NCBI RefSeq assembly: GCF_036962685.1
Contig: NZ_JBALOP010000016.1
Location: 1-64,000, forward strand
Length of the DNA stretch: 64,000 bases
From: Ferdinandcohnia sp036962685
GTDB lineage: Bacteria; Bacillota; Bacilli; Bacillales; Bacillaceae_L
Direction: 5' to 3'
Every line of letters begins with the position of its first letter. Within the stretch, counting starts at the first letter, position 1. Under the pieces are notes generated by a model, which saw only the letters and a program-made list of their open reading frames with translations, did not search any database and was not told the DNA's origin. A program made the translations under genes and the position numbers. Below, in pieces: positions 52,644 through 61,014 of the stretch.

Positions 52644-53006
52644 TTACTTAACTTCTACGCCAGCTCCAACTTCTTCAAGTTTAGCTTTAACTTCTTCAGC
52701 ATCTTCTTTAGAAACGCCTTCTTTGATTGGCTTTGGAGTGTTGTCAACAAGTTCTTTAGCTTCTTTTAAGCCAAGACCAGTGATTTCACGAACAACTTTG
52801 ATAACCTTGATTTTTTGTGCACCAGCGTCTGTTAATACAACATCAAATTCAGATTGCTCAGCAGCAGCTTCAGCAGCGCCACCAGCAGCTACAGCTACAG
52901 GAGCAGCAGCAGTTACACCAAATTCTTCTTCGATTGCTTTTACTAGGTCATTTAGTTCTAAAACAGTCATATTTTTAACTGCTTCAATGATTTGTTCTTT
53001 AGTCAT
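52644..53006 (-). CDS. rplL: 50S ribosomal protein L7/L12
   Basis: A 120-residue stalk protein. N-terminal dimerisation domain MTKEQIIEAVKNMTVLELND, an Ala/Gly-rich hinge (about 35-52) and the factor-binding C-terminal domain with GLKEAKELVDN. It follows rplJ by 61 bases; L7/L12 is made in excess over L10. Confidence 0.97.
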   Translation of the reverse strand: MTKEQIIEAVKNMTVLELNDLVKAIEEEFGVTAAAPVAVAAGGAAEAAAEQSEFDVVLTDAGAQKIKVIKVVREITGLGLKEAKELVDNTPKPIKEGVSKEDAEEVKAKLEEVGAGVEVK

Positions 53007-53067
53007 TAGAAAATCCTCCTTAAATAATTATCCTATTTGTATTTCGATTTGTATGTTTGTATTACGA

Positions 53068-53568
53068 TTAAGCGCCTTGCTCTTCCTTTTGCTCTGCAAC
53101 TGCTTTAGTAGCAAGTGCAAGGTTGCGGATTGGAGCTTGAAGTACGCTAAGCAACATAGAAAGTAAACCTTCGCGTGATGGTAGATCAGCAAGAGCTTTA
53201 ACTTCCTCAAGAGTTGCGATGTTTCCTTCGATAACACCTGCTTTAATTTCTAATGCTTCATGCTTTTTCGCGAAGTCATTAAGAATTTTAGCAGGAGCAA
53301 CTACGTCTTCATTACTGAATGCAATTGCGTTTGGTCCTGTTAATGCATCATTTAAACCAGCAAGCTCAGCTTGTTCTGCAGCGCGGCGAGTTAATGTGTT
53401 TTTATACACTTTGAAATCAATGCCTGCCTCACGAAGCTGCTTACGTAGTTCTGTTACTTCTGCAACAGATAGACCGCGGTAGTCTACAACGACAGTTGAT
53501 TTACTTGCACGGAATTTGTCTGCAATTTCGGTTACGATTTGTTGCTTTTGTTCTACTGCACGACTCAT
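53068..53568 (-). CDS. rplJ: 50S ribosomal protein L10
   Basis: A 166-residue L10 starting MSRAVEQKQQIVTEIADKF, the B. subtilis length; GGAGG precedes ATG 53568. An upstream in-frame start lies in the leader. L10 anchors the L7/L12 dimers and binds its own leader RNA to control rplJL. Confidence 0.96.
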   Translation of the reverse strand: MSRAVEQKQQIVTEIADKFRASKSTVVVDYRGLSVAEVTELRKQLREAGIDFKVYKNTLTRRAAEQAELAGLNDALTGPNAIAFSNEDVVAPAKILNDFAKKHEALEIKAGVIEGNIATLEEVKALADLPSREGLLSMLLSVLQAPIRNLALATKAVAEQKEEQGA

Positions 53569-53784
53569 TCTTCTACACCTCCTGTGAGTAATTTCAGACA
53601 CTTGAAACCGTTCGGTGTTAGAGGGTGTTCAAAACGAACACATATCTAGATTAAAAAACCTCTATGCCAAGTAGACACAGAGGTAGTATTGATCAAGTTT
53701 ATATACTACACCTCGGTAGGAGATTAAGCTTCGTAAAAAGCCCCTACTGTCTACGGTACAAATGCTATTCATTTGTTAACAACA
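53569..53784 (-). promoter_or_regulatory. L10 leader RNA (rplJL autoregulation)
   Basis: A 215-base leader between the promoter and rplJ with paired segments GTAGACAGTAGGGGC and GCTTAATCTCCTAC, and a terminator CCTCTGTG / CATAGAGG followed by T6 at 53653-53684. This is the organisation of the Firmicutes L10 leader, in which the L10(L12) complex binds a kink-turn and promotes termination. Confidence 0.8.
53653..53684 (-). terminator. attenuator terminator in the L10 leader
   Basis: On the minus strand ACCTCTGTG-loop-CATAGAGGT followed by TTTTTT, about 85 bases before rplJ. Confidence 0.8.
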
Positions 53785-53790
53785 AAATTT

Positions 53791-53819
53791 ATTATATGAA
53801 ATGCTTTCGCAAAAGTCAA
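53791..53819 (-). promoter_or_regulatory. promoter of rplJ-rplL
   Basis: On the minus strand TTGACT (53814-53819), 17 bases, TATAAT (53791-53796), just after the rplA stop. Confidence 0.8.
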
Positions 53820-53836
53820 TATCCACTATTTTCTAA

Positions 53837-54526
53837 TTAAAAAGTAGAAGCGTCAACTTTTACGCCAGGTCCCATCGTAGATGATACAGCAATGTTCTTC
53901 ATATAAGTACCTTTTGCTGCAGATGGTTTAACCTTAAGCATAGTTTCATAAATTGTAGTGAAGTTCTCAATTAATTTTTGATCGTCAAATGAGACCTTAC
54001 CAATTGGAACATGGATGTTTGAAGATTTATCAATGCGGTATTCAACTTTACCAGCTTTGATTTCGTTAACAGCTTTTGTTACGTCAAAAGTAACAGTACC
54101 TGTTTTAGGGTTTGGCATTAAACCTTTAGGTCCTAATACACGACCAAGCTTACCAACTTCACCCATCATGTCAGGAGTAGCTACGATTACATCAAACTCA
54201 AACCAACCTTGGTTGATCTTGGTGATGAACTCGCTATCGCCAACATAGTCAGCTCCAGCAGCTTCTGCTTCTTTTGCTTTTTCACCTTTAGCGAAAACTA
54301 ATACACGTTGAGTTTTACCAGTACCGTTTGGTAGAACAACCGCACCACGAATTTGTTGGTCAGCTTTCTTAGGGTCAACTCCTAAACGGAATGCTACTTC
54401 AACAGTCGCATCAAATTTAGTTGTGTTTGTTTTCTTTACTAGTTCAATTGCTTCTGCAACTGAGTAAGTTTTTGTACGGTCTACTAATTTAGCAGCTTCA
54501 ACGTACTTTTTACCTCTTTTTGCCAT
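53837..54526 (-). CDS. rplA: 50S ribosomal protein L1
   Basis: A 229-residue L1 starting MAKRGKKYVEAAKLVDRTK; GAGGAGG lies eight bases before ATG 54526. L1 forms the mobile stalk at the E site and is a translational repressor; MPNPKTGTVTFDVTKAV and KSSNIHVPIGKVSF are conserved RNA-binding parts. A likely L1 target motif overlaps the region just before its ribosome site. Confidence 0.96.
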   Translation of the reverse strand: MAKRGKKYVEAAKLVDRTKTYSVAEAIELVKKTNTTKFDATVEVAFRLGVDPKKADQQIRGAVVLPNGTGKTQRVLVFAKGEKAKEAEAAGADYVGDSEFITKINQGWFEFDVIVATPDMMGEVGKLGRVLGPKGLMPNPKTGTVTFDVTKAVNEIKAGKVEYRIDKSSNIHVPIGKVSFDDQKLIENFTTIYETMLKVKPSAAKGTYMKNIAVSSTMGPGVKVDASTF

Positions 54527-54545
54527 TATCATTTCCTCCTCAATT

Positions 54546-54571
54546 GTGGTTTTAACGGAATAACCTCCCAC
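54546..54571 (-). promoter_or_regulatory. L1-binding-like motif upstream of rplA
   Basis: On the minus strand GTGGGAGGTT at one end and CCGTTAAAACCAC at the other fold into two short helices with an asymmetric purine loop, the hallmark of mRNA and rRNA L1 sites. It ends 20 bases before the start codon, close to the ribosome site. Confidence 0.65.
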
Positions 54572-54607
54572 GTCAAGCAAACAGCATCATTTTTCATGCT
54601 GACGCTA

Positions 54608-54657
54608 GACAAAACAAAGGTTGCGAACGAAAGAAAAGAGATGTTCCATCCGCAACC
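54608..54657 (-). terminator. hairpin between rplK and rplA, possible attenuator
   Basis: On the minus strand GGTTGCG pairs with CGCAACC across a 25-base loop, followed by TTTGTTTTG. The long loop and interrupted T-run make it a weak terminator at best. Confidence 0.35.
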
Positions 54658-54684
54658 CCCTAAAAACATTGTAACAACTAGGAA

Positions 54685-55110
54685 TTAGTCTTCAATAACA
54701 ATTCCCATGCTACGAGCAGTACCTTCAACCATACGCATTGCAGATTCAACACTTGCCGCATTTAAATCAGGCATTTTTGTTTCTGCAATCTCGCGTACTT
54801 TATCACGCTTAACTGTTGCAACTTTATTACGGTTAGGTTCACCTGAACCAGACTCAATACCAGCCGCTTTCTTTAAAAGAACTGCAGCAGGAGGAGTTTT
54901 TGTAATAAATGTAAATGAACGATCTTCATAAACTGTGATTACAACAGGAATAATTAAACCAGCTTGTTCTGCTGTACGAGCATTGAACTCCTTACAGAAT
55001 CCCATGATATTAACACCTGCTTGACCTAACGCTGGTCCAACTGGTGGTGCTGGGTTTGCTTTACCCGCTGGAATTTGTAATTTAACCTCTTTAATTACTT
55101 TTTTAGCCAC
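54685..55110 (-). CDS. rplK: 50S ribosomal protein L11
   Basis: A 141-residue L11 with a GTG start at 55110 (then AKKVIKEVKLQIPAGKANPA), AAGGAGG eight bases upstream. The N-terminal domain with the PPVGPALGQ loop is the thiopeptide and RelA-activation site; the C-terminal domain binds 23S rRNA. Length equals B. subtilis L11. Confidence 0.96.
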   Translation of the reverse strand: MAKKVIKEVKLQIPAGKANPAPPVGPALGQAGVNIMGFCKEFNARTAEQAGLIIPVVITVYEDRSFTFITKTPPAAVLLKKAAGIESGSGEPNRNKVATVKRDKVREIAETKMPDLNAASVESAMRMVEGTARSMGIVIED

Positions 55111-55137
55111 GAGACACACCTCCTTAAAGTCCGTGAT

Positions 55138-55163
55138 GTGGTAATAGGGGTTTACCCTCCCAC
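55138..55163 (-). promoter_or_regulatory. L1-binding-like motif upstream of rplK
   Basis: On the minus strand GTGGGAGGGT ... CCCTATTACCAC has the same 26-base length, the same ends (GTGGGAGG and ACCAC) and same bulged fold as the motif before rplA. It lies in the rplK leader, 27 bases before the GTG start. In E. coli L1 represses rplKA from such a site. Confidence 0.6.
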
Positions 55164-55240
55164 TCATCTATTCTTTACATTCAATAAAGAACGGTTATCA
55201 TAACTAGTCTTGAGTATTTCAAGACATACTGACCTATGCA

Positions 55241-55269
55241 ATATTACCACTTTTCAATTTCAATATCAA
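55241..55269 (-). promoter_or_regulatory. promoter of rplK-rplA
   Basis: On the minus strand TTGATA (55264-55269), 17 bases, TAATAT (55241-55246) with a TGG extension, in the nusG-rplK spacer. Confidence 0.6.
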
Positions 55270-55280
55270 GTTTTTCTTGA

Positions 55281-55814
55281 TTAGATTTTTTCAATTTGTG
55301 TAAAATCCAATTCAACTGGTGTTTCACGACCAAACATGTTTACAAGGACCTTTACTTTTTGCTTATCTACATCAAGATCTTCAATTGCACCAGTGAAATT
55401 TGTAAATGGACCCTCTTTTACACGAACTGTTTCTTTCAATTCGAAATCCACTTCCATTGGTCTTTCATCCATTCCCATTCTCTTAAGTAGGAACGTAACC
55501 TCTTCCGGTAATAGTGGTGTTGGTTTTGAACCAGAACCGGCCGATCCAACGAAACCTGTTACTCCAGGTGTGTTACGTACAACATACCAAGAATCATCGG
55601 TCATGATTAGTTCAACTAATACATATCCTGGGAATACTTTCTTTTTAACAATTTTCTTCTTCCCATTCTTAATTTCTGTCTCTTCTTCTTCTGGTACCAC
55701 AACGCGGAAGATTTTATCTTGCATGCCCATTGACTCGACACGTTTTTCTAAATTTGCTTTTACTTTATTTTCGTACCCTGAATACGTATGAACAACATAC
55801 CAATTCTTTTCCAT
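55281..55814 (-). CDS. nusG: transcription elongation/termination factor NusG
   Basis: A 177-residue NusG: NGN domain (MEKNWYVVHTYSGYENKVK, FPGYVLVEL) and C-terminal KOW domain (VKEGPFTNFTGAIEDLDVDK). In B. subtilis NusG stimulates pausing at T-rich non-template sites. Separated from secE by a terminator-like hairpin and promoter. Confidence 0.97.
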   Translation of the reverse strand: MEKNWYVVHTYSGYENKVKANLEKRVESMGMQDKIFRVVVPEEEETEIKNGKKKIVKKKVFPGYVLVELIMTDDSWYVVRNTPGVTGFVGSAGSGSKPTPLLPEEVTFLLKRMGMDERPMEVDFELKETVRVKEGPFTNFTGAIEDLDVDKQKVKVLVNMFGRETPVELDFTQIEKI

Positions 55815-55887
55815 AAGCTAGGACTAACTTGTCCTTCACTCCCTTTACCTAAGTTTAAAATCGTTTGACGTTCTATTTTTTGCAATT

Positions 55888-55910
55888 AAAAAAACCCGTA
55901 CCCGGGCTTT
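55888..55910 (-). terminator. terminator-like hairpin between secE and nusG
   Basis: On the minus strand CCCG-GGTA-CGGG is followed by T7. It lies about 25 bases downstream of the start expected from the TATAAT at 55942, so it may act on nusG transcripts as well as end secE transcripts. Confidence 0.65.
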
Positions 55911-55941
55911 TTCCTAAAACATTCTTTATTCTCTATCCATC

Positions 55942-55947
55942 ATTATA
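55942..55947 (-). promoter_or_regulatory. extended -10 promoter of nusG
   Basis: On the minus strand ATGGTATAAT gives a consensus -10 with TGn extension, just after the secE stop; no strong -35. Confidence 0.45.
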
Positions 55948-55964
55948 CCATGAGTGTACAGTGT

Positions 55965-56147
55965 TTATTCAAGTACTAAACGAATTAATTCGGAAATTCC
56001 AAGATCAATCACGGCAAAAAACACAGATACAAAGATTACCGTAGTTAACGTAACAATTGTATAGCGTGTGAGTTCCTTTCTCTTTGGCCAGCTTGTTTTC
56101 TTCATTTCTCGAACTACTTCACGAAAAAACTTGGTTAAGCGTTTCAT
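55965..56147 (-). CDS. secE: protein translocase subunit SecE
   Basis: A 60-residue single-span SecE starting MKRLTKFFREVVREMKKTSWP, with the amphipathic helix and WPKRKEL motif before one transmembrane helix (about 33-55). GGAGG lies eight bases before ATG 56147. It clamps SecY; follows rpmG by 36 bases. Confidence 0.95.
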   Translation of the reverse strand: MKRLTKFFREVVREMKKTSWPKRKELTRYTIVTLTTVIFVSVFFAVIDLGISELIRLVLE

Positions 56148-56183
56148 CCATGTAACCTCCAACTTTATCAAAACAGTCCTAAT

Positions 56184-56330
56184 CTATTTCGTTTCACGAT
56201 GATTCGTGTGAGAATTGCAAGTCTTACAAAACTTCTTCATTTCAAGTCGTTCAGCTGAAGTGCTATTCTTCATGGTGGAATAATTTCTACTGCCACATTC
56301 CACGCAGGCTAAAATTACCTTTTTTCGCAT
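56184..56330 (-). CDS. rpmG: 50S ribosomal protein L33 (zinc-binding form)
   Basis: A 48-residue L33, MRKKVILACVECGSRNYS at the start, with zinc ligands Cys9, Cys12, Cys35 and Cys38, and ending NHRETK. It corresponds to the copy upstream of secE in B. subtilis (rpmGB). AAGGTGAT precedes ATG 56330. Confidence 0.93.
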   Translation of the reverse strand: MRKKVILACVECGSRNYSTMKNSTSAERLEMKKFCKTCNSHTNHRETK

Positions 56331-56399
56331 TTTATCACCTTCTATATAAAATGCTACTTGCATCTTTATTTTTTAAAAAAAGTCTCAATTTCCTTAAAA

Positions 56400-56428
56400 A
56401 TGTAACACAGGCTTGATTTGTATGTCAA
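56400..56428 (-). promoter_or_regulatory. promoter of rpmG-secE
   Basis: On the minus strand TTGACA (56423-56428), 17 bases, TTACAT (56400-56405), between sigH and rpmG. Confidence 0.55.
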
Positions 56429-56469
56429 TACCAGCCATCATCTGTAATTAACGGTAAAAAACGGAATTT

Positions 56470-57123
56470 TTATAATTTAATTTCTTGAATTTCTAAATAC
56501 CGTTCTAATTTACGTTTAACACGCTGGAGTGCATTATCAATCGATTTAACATGTCGGTTTAGCTCCTCTGAAATCTCCTGATAGGATCTACCGTCCAAGT
56601 ATAAGGATAATACTTTGCGCTCTAAATCACTTAAGAGCTCTGCCATTTTTAATTCAATGTCATCAAACTTTTCCCTATTAATGATTAATTCCTCAGGGTC
56701 CAAAATCTTCGCACCTGAAATAACATCCATTAATGTACGGTCAGATTCTTCATCATATATCGGCTTGTCCAACGAAACATAAGAGTTTAGAGGAATATGC
56801 TTTTGTCTTGTCGCCGTTTTAATCGCAGTAATAATTTGACGTGTAATACAAAGCTCCGCAAACGCTTTAAATGAAGATAGCTTGTCCTCTTTAAAATCGC
56901 GAATCGCTTTGTATAAGCCTATCATACCTTCCTGAACAATATCTTCACGATCTGCTCCAATCAAAAAATATGATCTGGCTTTTGCACGTACAAAATTTTT
57001 ATACTTATTGATTAGATAGTCCAATGCCTCACTTTCTCCAGCATGAACCAATTCCACGACTTCCTCATCCTCTAGTCGGTCATAATATAACCTGTTGCCA
57101 TAATCATCGAAGCTTGAACTCAC
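56470..57123 (-). CDS. sigH: RNA polymerase sigma factor SigH (sigma-30)
   Basis: A 217-residue sigma-70 family factor directing early sporulation and competence genes. Region 2 (DYLINKYKNFVRAKARSYFLIGADREDIVQEG) and region 4 (LDGRSYQEISEELNRHVKSIDNALQRVKRKL) are conserved with B. subtilis Spo0H; only the first 17 residues differ. Start is GTG 57123, with GGAGGG upstream. A consensus-like sigma-A promoter lies about 110 bases upstream; AbrB repression is known in B. subtilis. Confidence 0.95.
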   Translation of the reverse strand: MSSSFDDYGNRLYYDRLEDEEVVELVHAGESEALDYLINKYKNFVRAKARSYFLIGADREDIVQEGMIGLYKAIRDFKEDKLSSFKAFAELCITRQIITAIKTATRQKHIPLNSYVSLDKPIYDEESDRTLMDVISGAKILDPEELIINREKFDDIELKMAELLSDLERKVLSLYLDGRSYQEISEELNRHVKSIDNALQRVKRKLERYLEIQEIKL

Positions 57124-57230
57124 ACCGATCCCTCCGACCTACCTTAGATGTTGTTTCCTGCCAAAAATAGGAATTACTGTCTTGCATTATCTGGTAATCC
57201 CTACTATCATAAAATTCTTTATCTAGAAAT

Positions 57231-57260
57231 ATTATACAGGAGTGCTTTTCCAAGCGTCAA
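57231..57260 (-). promoter_or_regulatory. sigma-A promoter of sigH
   Basis: On the minus strand TTGACG (57255-57260), 18 bases, TATAAT (57231-57236). The -35 lies just before the rae1 stop codon (57265). Confidence 0.7.
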
Positions 57261-57264
57261 CCGC

Positions 57265-57774
57265 TCATCGCTGTCCTCGACGCCATTTTTCAAATATTTC
57301 TGCAATTTCGTCGGAAAGTGGAATTTTTGACACGCTTTTTTCTTGATAGGTTGTCTTGACATCCTTTTGAATTCCAGACTCCACGACTTCCATCTCGGTT
57401 AATAATTCTCTTGCCGATTTTCGTAAAGCCCCTTGTCCGAAAATCTGCCATTGCTCCGTAAAATCCGAAGTCGCTACATGGATTTGTGTTTTGATATTGC
57501 TTAATTGTTTGGCAAGCTTTTCGATTCGTTCATCAGCCGTCTCATTTTCACGGGTGAAAATGACTTCAATCTTTCGACTTTTCGTTTTTGTTTCAATTCC
57601 TGGTACGAGGTGTGCATCAAATACAACAATCACCTTATATCCTGTATACGCCTGATATTCAGCCATCTTTTCGATTAATAAATCACGCGCTGCTGAAAAG
57701 TCCTTTGTTTTAAGAAGACGTAGTTCTGGCCAAGCACCAATTATGTTGTAGCCATCGACTAGCAGGATATCCAT
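57265..57774 (-). CDS. rae1: ribosome-associated endoribonuclease Rae1 (YacP, NYN domain)
   Basis: A 169-residue NYN/PIN-like nuclease. Acidic active-site residues are visible in LLVDGYNIIGAW, VVFDAH, and NETADERIEKL. In B. subtilis Rae1 cuts mRNAs in the ribosomal A site. It starts 5 bases after the rlmB stop and precedes sigH, the B. subtilis order. Confidence 0.92.
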   Translation of the reverse strand: MDILLVDGYNIIGAWPELRLLKTKDFSAARDLLIEKMAEYQAYTGYKVIVVFDAHLVPGIETKTKSRKIEVIFTRENETADERIEKLAKQLSNIKTQIHVATSDFTEQWQIFGQGALRKSARELLTEMEVVESGIQKDVKTTYQEKSVSKIPLSDEIAEIFEKWRRGQR

Positions 57775-57779
57775 TTGGT

Positions 57780-58523
57780 TTATTCCCCTAACGGATTCCG
57801 CTTACGATATACCTCATACATAAGTAGACTTGCAGCAACAGAAGCATTTAAAGAGGTTACTTTTCCTTCCATCGGTAATCTAAGGAGAAAATCGCATTTT
57901 TCCTTCACGAGACGCCCCATGCCTTTGCCCTCACTGCCAATTATTAAGCCAATCGGCATTTTACCATCGACATTTCGATAATCCTCTTTACCCTTTGCAT
58001 CTGTTCCAACAATCCATACACCACGGTCCTTTAATTCATCAATCGTTCTTGCTAGATTCGTTACACGCGCAACTGGTATATATTCAATCGCTCCCGTTGA
58101 GGCTTTCGCGACTGTCGCTGTTAAACCAACTGCTCTTCTTTTCGGTATGATAACCCCATGTGCCCCAACTGCATCAGCCGTACGAAGAATCGAACCAAGG
58201 TTATGAGGGTCCTCTAACTCATCTAACAGAATAATAAATGGAGCTTCATTTCGTTTTTCCGCAACTGCCAATATATCATCAACCTCAGCATACTCATATG
58301 CCGCTACTTGCGCGACAACTCCTTGATGATTCCCTTCAACCATTTGGTCAATCTTCTTTTTCGGAACAAATTGAACCATTACATTTCTTTCTTTTGCAAG
58401 AGAAGTAATCTGATTCATTTGCCCTTTATTCGAGCCTTCTGCAATCCAAATTTTATTAATATCCCGCTCTGATTTTAGTGCCTCAATTACAGGATTTTTT
58501 CCAATCGTATAATCACTTGCCAT
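57780..58523 (-). CDS. rlmB: 23S rRNA (guanosine-2'-O) methyltransferase RlmB (TrmH family)
   Basis: A 247-residue SPOUT methyltransferase with an N-terminal L30e-like RNA-binding domain (about 1-75) and the knotted catalytic domain: DPHNLGSILRTADAVG, GLIIGSEGKGM and LNASVAASLLMYE. Expected to modify G2251-equivalent 23S rRNA. Follows mrnC by 17 bases, GGAGG before ATG 58523. Confidence 0.92.
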   Translation of the reverse strand: MASDYTIGKNPVIEALKSERDINKIWIAEGSNKGQMNQITSLAKERNVMVQFVPKKKIDQMVEGNHQGVVAQVAAYEYAEVDDILAVAEKRNEAPFIILLDELEDPHNLGSILRTADAVGAHGVIIPKRRAVGLTATVAKASTGAIEYIPVARVTNLARTIDELKDRGVWIVGTDAKGKEDYRNVDGKMPIGLIIGSEGKGMGRLVKEKCDFLLRLPMEGKVTSLNASVAASLLMYEVYRKRNPLGE

Positions 58524-58540
58524 TTCTTTTTCCTCCTTTC

Positions 58541-58948
58541 TTAAGATTCAATGATTCGAAATGCTTCTTCAACAACGGAATAAATTCTATCTGTATCATT
58601 TTGTAAAAAAAGATAACCTAGTAAAGCTTCAAATGCAGTGCTGTATCGGTACGTCTGGACATCTGTATTTTTAGGGATGGTCCCACTCTTCGCGTTGCGG
58701 CCCCTTCTAATTACCCCTTGTTCCACTTCAGAAAAAAACTCTTCATCCAGCATCTTGTGAATCACAGCGGACTGAGCTTTGGCTGAAACATAATGCTTCG
58801 CCTGGTTATGAAGTTGGTTGGGTCTCACGCTTCCCTTTTGCAAAAGGTAATGCCGTACATACGTTTCATATACGGCATCACCCATATAAGCAAGAGCAAG
58901 ACTATTTAATTGATGGCTATCAATTTGATTGTCTGATAAAAACTTCAT
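58541..58948 (-). CDS. mrnC: mini-ribonuclease III MrnC
   Basis: A 135-residue RNase III catalytic domain without the double-stranded RNA-binding domain. LALAYMGDAVYETYVRHYLL carries the catalytic Asp, and the helical half with FEALLGYLFL supplies Glu. In B. subtilis it matures 23S rRNA. It starts 3 bases after the cysS stop. Confidence 0.93.
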   Translation of the reverse strand: MKFLSDNQIDSHQLNSLALAYMGDAVYETYVRHYLLQKGSVRPNQLHNQAKHYVSAKAQSAVIHKMLDEEFFSEVEQGVIRRGRNAKSGTIPKNTDVQTYRYSTAFEALLGYLFLQNDTDRIYSVVEEAFRIIES

Positions 58949-58951
58949 TGA

Positions 58952-60349
58952 TTATCCTCTTTTCCATCTTGTCCCTTGAGGAGTGTCTTCAAGAATTATG
59001 TTCATGGCTTTTAACTGGTCACGAATTTGATCAGATAAAGCAAAGTCGCGATCCTTACGTGCTTGGATTCGCTTGGCGATTAATTCCTCGATTTCCTCAT
59101 CAAGTAATTGTTCACCCTCTAATTTTAGCCCAAGCGTATCAAACAATACCTCGAACTCTTGTAAAAAGGCTTCGATGACTTTTCCTGACGTGTTCTTCTC
59201 CTGTAAATAATAATTCGCTTGTTTCGAAAGGTCGAACAAAACAGAAATTGCGTTAGCTGTATTAAAGTCATCATCCATCGCGACAATAAATTCATTACGG
59301 AAAGCAGCTATTTTTTCTAACCATTCTTCATCATTATTTGTTAGATTTGTACTGCTTTCTAAACGATGCTTTAAATTTGTATAAGAGGTACGTAATCGTT
59401 CTAACGCATTTTTTGTACTTTCTAGTAATTCAAGGTTGTAGTTAATTGGATGGCGATAATGAACAGACAGCATGAAAAAGCGTAATACCTGTGGGTCCAC
59501 ATCTTTAATAATATCGTGAACCAATATAAAGTTCCCAAGAGATTTTGACATTTTTTCATTGTCAATATTAATATAGCCGTTGTGCATCCAATAGTTTGCA
59601 AATGTCTTACCATTCACTGCTTCTGATTGCGCAATTTCGTTTTCATGATGGGGGAATGCTAAATCCTGACCACCTGCGTGAATATCAATCGTTTCACCCA
59701 AGTATTTCTTAGCCATCGCTGAGCATTCAATATGCCATCCTGGACGGCCATTACCCCATGAGCTTTCCCAGTAAATTTCCCCAGGCTTCGCACTCTTCCA
59801 TAGCACGAAATCAAGGGCATCCTGCTTTTTATCTCCTACTTGAATTCTCGCACCAACACGAAGTTCATCAATGGATTGGTGTGAAAGCTTTCCATATTCC
59901 TTGAATTCTCTTGTACGATAGTAGACGTCACCTTCCGATTCATAGGCGTACCCTTTTTCAATCAGAGCTTGGATGAAATCAATGATAATATCCATGCTTT
60001 CTGTTACCCTTGGATGAACATCTGCCTTTTTGCATCCTAGGGCTGACACGTCCTCAAAATAAGCATTGATAAAACGCTCCGCAATCGTTGGCACATCTTC
60101 TCCTAATTCATTTGCTGCTTTGATTAATTTATCGTCAACATCTGTGAAGTTGGATACATAATGAACGTCATAGCCTCTAAATTCAAAATAGCGACGGACT
60201 GTATCAAATACAATAGCAGGGCGTGCATTCCCTATATGGATATAGTTATAAACGGTCGGACCGCACACATACATTTTTACCTTATTTTCTTCAAGTGGTT
60301 TAAACTCTTCCTTCTTTCGTGTTAGCGTATTATATATGTGAATGGGCAT
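58952..60349 (-). CDS. cysS: cysteinyl-tRNA synthetase
   Basis: A 465-residue class I synthetase. CGPTVYNYIHIGNARP holds the zinc Cys and HIGH motif, IHAGGQDLAFPHHENE the remaining zinc ligands, and EKMSKSLGNF the KMSKS loop. Its start lies 20 bases inside the end of cysE. Controlled with cysE by the upstream cysteine T-box. Confidence 0.96.
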   Translation of the reverse strand: MPIHIYNTLTRKKEEFKPLEENKVKMYVCGPTVYNYIHIGNARPAIVFDTVRRYFEFRGYDVHYVSNFTDVDDKLIKAANELGEDVPTIAERFINAYFEDVSALGCKKADVHPRVTESMDIIIDFIQALIEKGYAYESEGDVYYRTREFKEYGKLSHQSIDELRVGARIQVGDKKQDALDFVLWKSAKPGEIYWESSWGNGRPGWHIECSAMAKKYLGETIDIHAGGQDLAFPHHENEIAQSEAVNGKTFANYWMHNGYINIDNEKMSKSLGNFILVHDIIKDVDPQVLRFFMLSVHYRHPINYNLELLESTKNALERLRTSYTNLKHRLESSTNLTNNDEEWLEKIAAFRNEFIVAMDDDFNTANAISVLFDLSKQANYYLQEKNTSGKVIEAFLQEFEVLFDTLGLKLEGEQLLDEEIEELIAKRIQARKDRDFALSDQIRDQLKAMNIILEDTPQGTRWKRG

Positions 60350-60998
60350 TATCCTTTGCTCCTTCCTTTTGGTGTATTTCCTCTTTTAGGCTTTTTATTT
60401 CATTTTCTAGTTCTCTGATTTTATCTAAAACTGGGTCTGGTAAATCCCGATGATTTAAATCCTTGCTATTTCTAATTTTGACCCCATCTTGAATCACAAC
60501 TCTACCAGGTATCCCGACAACCGTCGAATTCGGAGGAACATCTTGCAGAACAACCGAACCCGCTCCTACCTTTGAATTTTCTCCAATTGTAATCGATCCT
60601 AATACTTTTGCTCCTGTTGCAATAAGGGCGTTGTCCTTAATTGTGGGATGTCGCTTTCCTTTTTCTTTCCCTGTACCGCCAAGTGTTACACCTTGAAACA
60701 CGGTCACATTATTCCCGATTTCACACGTTTCACCAATTACTACACCCATGCCATGGTCAATAAAAAAGCGGCGGCCAATCTTGGCTCCAGGGTGAATTTC
60801 GATTCCAGTGAAAAAACGGCTAATTTGCGACACCATTCTTGCTAAGAAAAACATCTTCCGTTTGAAGAGAAAATGCGCTACACGATGTGCCCAAATGGCA
60901 TGCAATCCAGAATAAGTCAAGATTACCTCAAAATGAGTTCTCGCCGCTGGATCCTGTTCAAATACAACCTCGATATCCTCTTTCATTCGTCTAAACAC
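60330..60998 (-). CDS. cysE: serine O-acetyltransferase
   Basis: A 222-residue left-handed beta-helix acetyltransferase, first step of cysteine synthesis. IHPGAKIGRRFFIDHGMGVVIGETCEIG contains the catalytic His/Asp. I choose GTG 60998 (then FRRMKEDIEVVFEQDPAA), six bases after GGAGGG; the TTG at 61004 abuts that site. Overlaps cysS by 20 bases. A 120-bp repeat lies between the T-box terminator and this gene. Confidence 0.94.
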   Translation of the reverse strand: MFRRMKEDIEVVFEQDPAARTHFEVILTYSGLHAIWAHRVAHFLFKRKMFFLARMVSQISRFFTGIEIHPGAKIGRRFFIDHGMGVVIGETCEIGNNVTVFQGVTLGGTGKEKGKRHPTIKDNALIATGAKVLGSITIGENSKVGAGSVVLQDVPPNSTVVGIPGRVVIQDGVKIRNSKDLNHRDLPDPVLDKIRELENEIKSLKEEIHQKEGAKDNAHSHI

Positions 60999-61014
60999 GG
61001 TCAACCCTCCTTAT

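Noticed and set aside
52555..53166. 203-codon plus-strand frame opposite rplL
   Set aside because: An antisense shadow of the Ala-rich rplL and of the end of rplJ; Ser/Ala/Thr-rich, low-complexity product and no ribosome site.
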